NCBI RefSeq assembly: GCF_014646215.1
Contig: NZ_BMNA01000009.1
Span: 1-64,000 of the forward strand
Reading direction: 5' to 3'
DNA length: 64,000 nucleotides
Source of the DNA: Nakamurella endophytica
GTDB taxonomy: Bacteria > Actinomycetota > Actinomycetes > Mycobacteriales > Nakamurellaceae
Shown: positions 59,882-64,000 of the stretch, in pieces
How positions within the stretch are numbered: the first letter of the stretch is position 1
Layout: every line of letters begins with the position of its first letter
The notes under the pieces: generated by a model
Told to the model about the DNA's origin: nothing
The model's input: only the letters and a program-made list of their open reading frames with translations
Databases searched by the model: none
Translations under genes and position numbers: made by a program

Positions 59882-62744
59882 GCGCCCCTACCCCCAGCAC
59901 TGGGAAGCCGACGTGGTGCTCACGGACGGCGGGGTGGTGCACGTCCGGCCGATCGGAGCCGAGGACGGCCCGGCCATCCTGGACATGCACCGGCGGATGA
60001 GCGACCGGACCCGGTACCTGCGGTACTTCAGCGCCACCCCGGTGATCGGCCCGGCGCAGCTGCGGGTGTTCACCGAGGTCGACCACCACGACGCCATCGG
60101 GCTGGTCGCCGAGCTCGGCGGGCAGGTCATCGCCGCCGGCACCTGTCACCGCGACGACCGGGACCCGGTGTCGGCGGAGGTGGCCTTCGTCGTCGAGGAC
60201 GCCCAGCAGCGGCGCGGTCTCGGGTCGATCCTGCTGGAGCACCTGGCCGCTGCGGCCGCCGAGGTGGGCATCCGCCGGTTCACCGCTGAGGTGCTGGCCG
60301 AGAACCAGCAGATGGTGCGGGTCTTCGCCGACGCCGGGTACGCGGTGCACCGCCGCTACGAGTCCGGCGTCGTCGACGTGACCTTCGACATCGCCCCGAC
60401 GGCCCGGTCGCGGGAGGTGCTGGCCGGCCGGGAGCACCGGGCAGAGGCCCGCTCGCTGGCGCGTTTGCTGGCGCCCCGGTCGATCGCCGTCATCGGCGCC
60501 TTGGCGGAGGTCGGCAAGGTGGGCCACGCGGTGCTCGAGAACCTCCTGCGGGCCGGGTTCACCGGTCCGGTCTACCCGGTCAACCCCGACGCCCGGTCCG
60601 TGCAGGGTGTCCGCGCGTACGCCCGGGTCACCGACATCCCCGACCCGGTGGACGTCGCGGTGGTGACCGTCCCGGCCGGCACGGTCGCCGAGGTCGTGCA
60701 GGGGTGCCGCGCCAAGCAGGTCCACGGTCTGGTGGTGGTCACCAGCGGTTTCGCCGACGCCGGCGGGAACGGCGCGGAGGCGCAGCGGCACCTGGTCGCG
60801 GTGGCCCGCGGCAGCGGCATGCGGGTGCTCGGGCCGAACTGCCTGGGCATGGTGAACACCGACCCGGCGGTCCGGCTCAACGCCACGCTCGCCCCGGTGG
60901 TGCCGGGGCCGGGGCGGGTGGGGTTCTTCTCGCAGTCGGGCGCGCTGGGCATCGCGATCCTCGCCGACGCCGCCCGCCGCGGTCTCGGCCTGTCCAGCTT
61001 CGTCTCGGCGGGCAACCGTGCGGACGTCTCCGGCAACGACCTGCTGCAGTACTGGTACTCCGACGACCGCACCGAGGTGGTGCTGCTGTACCTGGAGTCC
61101 TTCGGCAACCCGCGCAAGTTCGCCCGGCTGGCCCGGGTGCTGGCCAGGACGAAGCCCGTCATCGCGGTCAAGTCCGGCCGGCACGCCCTGGTGCCGGCCG
61201 GCCTGGCGGCCAGCAGCGCGCCGCTGTCGAACACCTCGGTCGCCGCGCTCTTCGCCCAGTCCGGCGTGATCCGCACCGACACCCTCGGCGACGCCTTCGA
61301 CGTCACCCAGCTGCTGTCGACACAACCGGTGCCGCAGGGCGACCGGATCGCGATCCTGGGGAACTCCACGGCGCTGGGCATCCTCGCCGTCGACGCCTGC
61401 CTCGACGCCGGCCTGCGGGTGGTCGACGGCGAGCCGCGCGATCTCGGCGTGGACGTCACCGCCGCCGAGCTGGGCGTCGCGGTGCACGCCACCGTCCGGC
61501 GGGACGACGTCGACGCCGTGGTCGTGGTGTTCGTGCCGCCCGTCGCCGTGGACGGGCGCGACCACGCCACCGCGCTGAAGGTCGCCGCCCAGGGCGCCGC
61601 GGTGCCGGTGCTGAGCACCTTCCTGGCGGTCACCGGGCTGGCCGATGCGCTGCAGGTGGCCGACGGTCAGGGAGGCGCGGCGCGCGGCTCGGTGCCGTCC
61701 TACGCGACACCGGAACGGGCGGTGGCGGCGCTGGCGCACGCGGTGCGCTACGGCGAGTGGCTGCGCCGGCCGCCCGGCGCGCCCGTCCGGCCGTCCGGCA
61801 TCGACGCGGCCGCCGCCCGGACCCTGGTGGACGGCTGGCGCGCGGCGCCCGGCGGGGCGGGCAGCGGGGCGGGCAGCGGTGCGGGCATCGACGCGGGCAT
61901 CGACGGGAGCACGGAGAGCGCCGGCAGCGCGAAGAGCACCGGCCGTGCGGGAAGCACCGACAGCGGGGCAGGCACCGGCACCGGCAGCACGGACGGCACC
62001 GGCAGCGGGGCAGGCATCGGCAGCGGGGCAAGCACAGGCAGCACCAGCCCCGTCACCGGTCCAAGGGCCGTGCAGGACCTGACCGACGCGCAACTGGTGG
62101 CGCTGCTCGGCTGCTACGGGGTGACGCTGCTGCCGTTCCGGACCGTCCCCGGCGCGGACGAGGCGGTGGCCGCCGCCGGGGAGCTCGGCCTGCCGGTCGC
62201 CGTCAAGGCGTTCGACGAGTCGTTGCGGCACCGGATGGACCAGGCAGGGGTGCGGCTGCACCTGGCGACCGAGGACGACATCCGCCGGGCGGTCGGCGAG
62301 CTGGCCGCGGTGGGCTCCTCGCGGGTGTACGTGCAGCAGATGGCACCGGCCGACCGGTCGACGGTCCCGACGGTGTTCCAGGTGACCGCCGACCCGAGCT
62401 TCGGCGCGCTGGTGTCGTTCGGCGTCGGCGGGGTGGCCACCGACCTGCTCGACGACCGCGCGTACCGGATCGTCCCGTTGACCGACGTGGACGCGGCCGA
62501 GTTGGTCCGCGGCCCCCGGGCGGCGCCGCTGCTCGAGGGCTACCGCAATGCGCCGCCGGTGGACCTGGCGGCGCTGGCCGACGTCGCGCTGCGGCTGTCC
62601 TGCCTGGCCGACGACGTCCCGGAGCTGCTCTACCTGCAGCTACAGCCGGTGCTCGCGGGACCCGCGGGCGTGGCGGTCACCGGTGCGGTCGGCCGGCTCG
62701 GGGAGGCGTCACCGGCCGTGGACGACCGGCGCCGGCTCCGGTGA
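59874..62744 (+). CDS. GNAT acetyltransferase fused to a degenerate NDP-forming acyl-CoA synthetase (Pat-like)
   Basis: A 956-residue fusion. Residues about 20-180 are a GNAT domain (VVEDAQQRRGLGSILLEHL binds acetyl-CoA). From about 200, CoA-binding and ligase subdomains of the NDP-forming acetyl-CoA synthetase type follow (PRSIAVIGALAEVGKVGHAV, LGPNCLGMVNTDPAVRLN, FFSQSGALGIAI), and an ATP-grasp part ends the protein. Where active synthetases have the phosphohistidine in SHTGAL, this protein reads SSAPLSNT, so catalysis is probably lost and the domain may sense ligands, as in Pat regulators. A Gly/Ser/Ala/Thr repeat insert (residues about 660-725) splits the synthetase. It starts at GTG 59874 inside acuC. 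Confidence 0.86.
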   Translation: MTERPYPQHWEADVVLTDGGVVHVRPIGAEDGPAILDMHRRMSDRTRYLRYFSATPVIGPAQLRVFTEVDHHDAIGLVAELGGQVIAAGTCHRDDRDPVSAEVAFVVEDAQQRRGLGSILLEHLAAAAAEVGIRRFTAEVLAENQQMVRVFADAGYAVHRRYESGVVDVTFDIAPTARSREVLAGREHRAEARSLARLLAPRSIAVIGALAEVGKVGHAVLENLLRAGFTGPVYPVNPDARSVQGVRAYARVTDIPDPVDVAVVTVPAGTVAEVVQGCRAKQVHGLVVVTSGFADAGGNGAEAQRHLVAVARGSGMRVLGPNCLGMVNTDPAVRLNATLAPVVPGPGRVGFFSQSGALGIAILADAARRGLGLSSFVSAGNRADVSGNDLLQYWYSDDRTEVVLLYLESFGNPRKFARLARVLARTKPVIAVKSGRHALVPAGLAASSAPLSNTSVAALFAQSGVIRTDTLGDAFDVTQLLSTQPVPQGDRIAILGNSTALGILAVDACLDAGLRVVDGEPRDLGVDVTAAELGVAVHATVRRDDVDAVVVVFVPPVAVDGRDHATALKVAAQGAAVPVLSTFLAVTGLADALQVADGQGGAARGSVPSYATPERAVAALAHAVRYGEWLRRPPGAPVRPSGIDAAAARTLVDGWRAAPGGAGSGAGSGAGIDAGIDGSTESAGSAKSTGRAGSTDSGAGTGTGSTDGTGSGAGIGSGASTGSTSPVTGPRAVQDLTDAQLVALLGCYGVTLLPFRTVPGADEAVAAAGELGLPVAVKAFDESLRHRMDQAGVRLHLATEDDIRRAVGELAAVGSSRVYVQQMAPADRSTVPTVFQVTADPSFGALVSFGVGGVATDLLDDRAYRIVPLTDVDAAELVRGPRAAPLLEGYRNAPPVDLAALADVALRLSCLADDVPELLYLQLQPVLAGPAGVAVTGAVGRLGEASPAVDDRRRLR

Positions 62745-62780
62745 CCGGATCCTGCGCCGACCGGTCCCGGAGAAACGAGA

Positions 62781-62809
62781 GACCGGGCTCGCTGTGCACG
62801 AGCCCGGTC
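62781..62809. terminator. Bidirectional terminator between the Pat-like gene and sigB
   Basis: GACCGGGCTCG (62781-62791) pairs perfectly with CGAGCCCGGTC (62799-62809) around a 7-nt loop. It sits 36 bp after the Pat-like gene stop and 47 bp from the sigma factor stop on the other strand, so it can serve both convergent genes. Confidence 0.85.
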
Positions 62810-62856
62810 CCTCCGGCCTGCGGCGTGGCGCCGCTCTCGACGTCGTGTGCCAGGTG

Positions 62857-63882
62857 TCAGCTGGCGTAGGCGCGCAGCGCCTCGCTGCGGTCCCCGGTGC
62901 GCAGCTTGGCCATCGAGTCGCGCTCGATCTGCCGCACCCGCTCGCGGGAGATGCCGAACGCCCGCCCGATCTCGTCCAGCGTGCGCGGCCGGCCGTCGTC
63001 GAGCCCGTAGCGCATCCGCACCACGGTGCGCTCCCGGTCGTCCAGCGTCCGGAGCACCTTGTTGATGTCCTGGTGCATGAACCCGGCGACCACCATCGCC
63101 TCGGCCGAGGTCGACTCGGCGTCCTCGATGAAGTCACCCAGCGGGGCTTCCTCGTCGCTGCCGACCGGCATGTCGAGGCTGACCGGGTCACGGGCGTGGT
63201 CCAGCAGGTCCGCGATCTTCTCCTCGGGGATGCCGGACTCGGCGGCCAGCTCCGCCATGGTGGCGTCGCGGCCGAACTGCTGGTGCAGCTCCCGCTTCAA
63301 CCGGGACAGCTTGTTCACCTGCTCGACGAGGTGGACGGGCAGCCGGATGGTCCGACCCTGGTCGGCCATGCCCCGCGAGATGGCCTGGCGGATCCACCAG
63401 GTGGCGTACGTGGAGAACTTGAAGCCCTTGGTGTAGTCGAACTTCTCGACCGCCCGGATCAGCCCGAGGTTGCCCTCCTGGACCAGGTCCAGCAGCGGCA
63501 TGCCGCGGCCGGTGTAGCGCTTGGCCAGCGAGACGACGAGCCGCAGGTTCGCCACCAGGAGGTGGTTGCGGGCACGGTTGCCGTCCCGGACCACGGCCCG
63601 CAGGTCGGCCCGCTTCTGCGGGGACAGCCGGGTCGCGGTGTCCAGCTTGTGCTGCGCGAAGACGCCGGCCTCGATCCGCTTGGCCAGCTCGACCTCCTGC
63701 TCGGCGGTCAGCAGCGCGGTCTTGCCGATGCCGTTCAGGTAGACGCGCACCAGGTCCGCCGAGGGACCCTGGGCGTCGAGGTCCTCCGCCGCCTCACGAC
63801 GGGCAGCGGCCGAGCTGTCAACAAGTGTGTCGCCGGCCGACGTATCGTCGAAGGCGTCGTCCACCATGGGGGAGACGGACAT
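62857..63882 (-). CDS. sigB: Principal-like sigma factor (SigB type)
   Basis: A 341-residue group 1/2 sigma-70 factor. Region 1.2 is [20 protein letters not shown], regions 2.1-2.4 contain [40 protein letters not shown] and [20 protein letters not shown], region 3 begins [19 protein letters not shown], and region 4.2 is [20 protein letters not shown]. It lacks the long acidic N-terminus of the housekeeping SigA/HrdB, so SigB is the better call. ATG 63882 has AAGGGAG upstream. A SigH/SigR-type promoter lies 63 bp upstream, fitting stress control. Confidence 0.88.
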   Translation of the reverse strand: MSVSPMVDDAFDDTSAGDTLVDSSAAARREAAEDLDAQGPSADLVRVYLNGIGKTALLTAEQEVELAKRIEAGVFAQHKLDTATRLSPQKRADLRAVVRDGNRARNHLLVANLRLVVSLAKRYTGRGMPLLDLVQEGNLGLIRAVEKFDYTKGFKFSTYATWWIRQAISRGMADQGRTIRLPVHLVEQVNKLSRLKRELHQQFGRDATMAELAAESGIPEEKIADLLDHARDPVSLDMPVGSDEEAPLGDFIEDAESTSAEAMVVAGFMHQDINKVLRTLDDRERTVVRMRYGLDDGRPRTLDEIGRAFGISRERVRQIERDSMAKLRTGDRSEALRAYAS

Positions 63883-63944
63883 GTGGTGCTCCCTTCCGTA
63901 TCAACTGCCGGACGCGGAGATGAGCGGCGCCGGCATATCATTCG

Positions 63945-63970
63945 AACGTCGACCTGCACCGAATCGTTCC
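63945..63970 (-). promoter_or_regulatory. SigH/SigR-type promoter of sigB
   Basis: On the minus strand GGAAC (63970-63966) is separated by exactly 18 nt from GTT (63947-63945). This matches the GGAAT-N18/19-GTT promoter of the thiol-oxidative ECF sigma SigR (Streptomyces) and SigH (mycobacteria), which is known to drive sigB in mycobacteria. The predicted start near 63938 gives a leader of about 55 nt. Confidence 0.6.
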
Positions 63971-64000
63971 CCGATCCGGTGGCGATGACGCGTCGACGGG

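Overview
This is a very GC-rich chromosomal segment from an actinobacterium. The evidence is a complete division and cell wall (dcw) cluster with DivIVA and SepF, a meso-diaminopimelate-type MurE, an AcuC/Pat-like acetylation pair, an IdeR/DtxR regulator, a DUF222-HNH protein, a mycobacterial-type LexA box and an actinobacterial ileS T-box. Gene order resembles Frankineae/Nakamurella-like genomes, but I cannot name the species. No rRNA, tRNA, CRISPR array or complete insertion sequence is visible.

Region by region. (1) 1-3240 is an accessory segment. It holds a small Ala/Ser repeat protein at the left edge, then a compact overlapping three-gene operon (438-2583): a CD-NTase, a stand-alone E2-like protein and a small one-pass membrane protein. 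I read this as a short type II CBASS anti-phage system with an unrecognised membrane effector. A frameshifted winged-helix gene remnant follows. (2) 3240-9000 holds a DUF2254 membrane protein, a decayed PfpI/DJ-1 gene, a perfectly phased 17-bp repeat, and two zinc dehydrogenases with a membrane/SRPBCC protein between them. (3) 9145-17320 holds a LuxR-type regulator, a possible 31-residue peptide, a DUF885 protein, a GNAT, a HEPN protein under a perfect LexA box, a ParA-like ATPase, a methyltransferase, DNA polymerase IV (dinB) and a DUF3040 protein. (4) 18048-22835 (minus strand) is a moxR-DUF58-transglutaminase operon. (5) 23373-42925 is the dcw cluster: mraZ operator, mraZ, rsmH, ftsL, ftsI, murE, murF, mraY, murD, ftsW, murG, murC, ftsQ, ftsZ, pgeF. 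From rsmH to ftsQ nearly every junction is an ATGA or GTGA overlap. (6) 43037-49993 holds sepF, a xylulokinase-like gene where yggS is usually found, yggT, divIVA, and ileS behind a T-box leader. (7) 49990-62744 is more mosaic: a cysteine-desulfurase-like protein, a DUF222-HNH protein, Sir2, IdeR, a thiosulfate sulfurtransferase, AcuC and a GNAT/acyl-CoA-synthetase fusion. Intergenic minisatellites separate several of these. (8) 62857-63970 is a SigB-type sigma factor with an upstream GGAAC-N18-GTT promoter.

How the genes work together. The dcw block makes the peptidoglycan precursor (MurE/F/D/C, MraY, MurG) and builds the septum (FtsZ, SepF, FtsQ, FtsL, FtsI, FtsW, DivIVA). It is probably autoregulated by MraZ through three GTGG-type boxes spaced 10 bp apart. 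AcuC and the GNAT/ACS fusion look like a paired lysine deacetylase and acetyltransferase. The HEPN gene, and perhaps the DUF222-HNH gene, look SOS-controlled. Several conserved enzymes (FtsL, FtsI, FtsW, MurD, the cysteine-desulfurase-like protein, Sir2, the sulfurtransferase and the GNAT/ACS fusion) carry low-complexity insertions or tails, several of them encoded by short DNA repeats. This seems to be a lineage trait.
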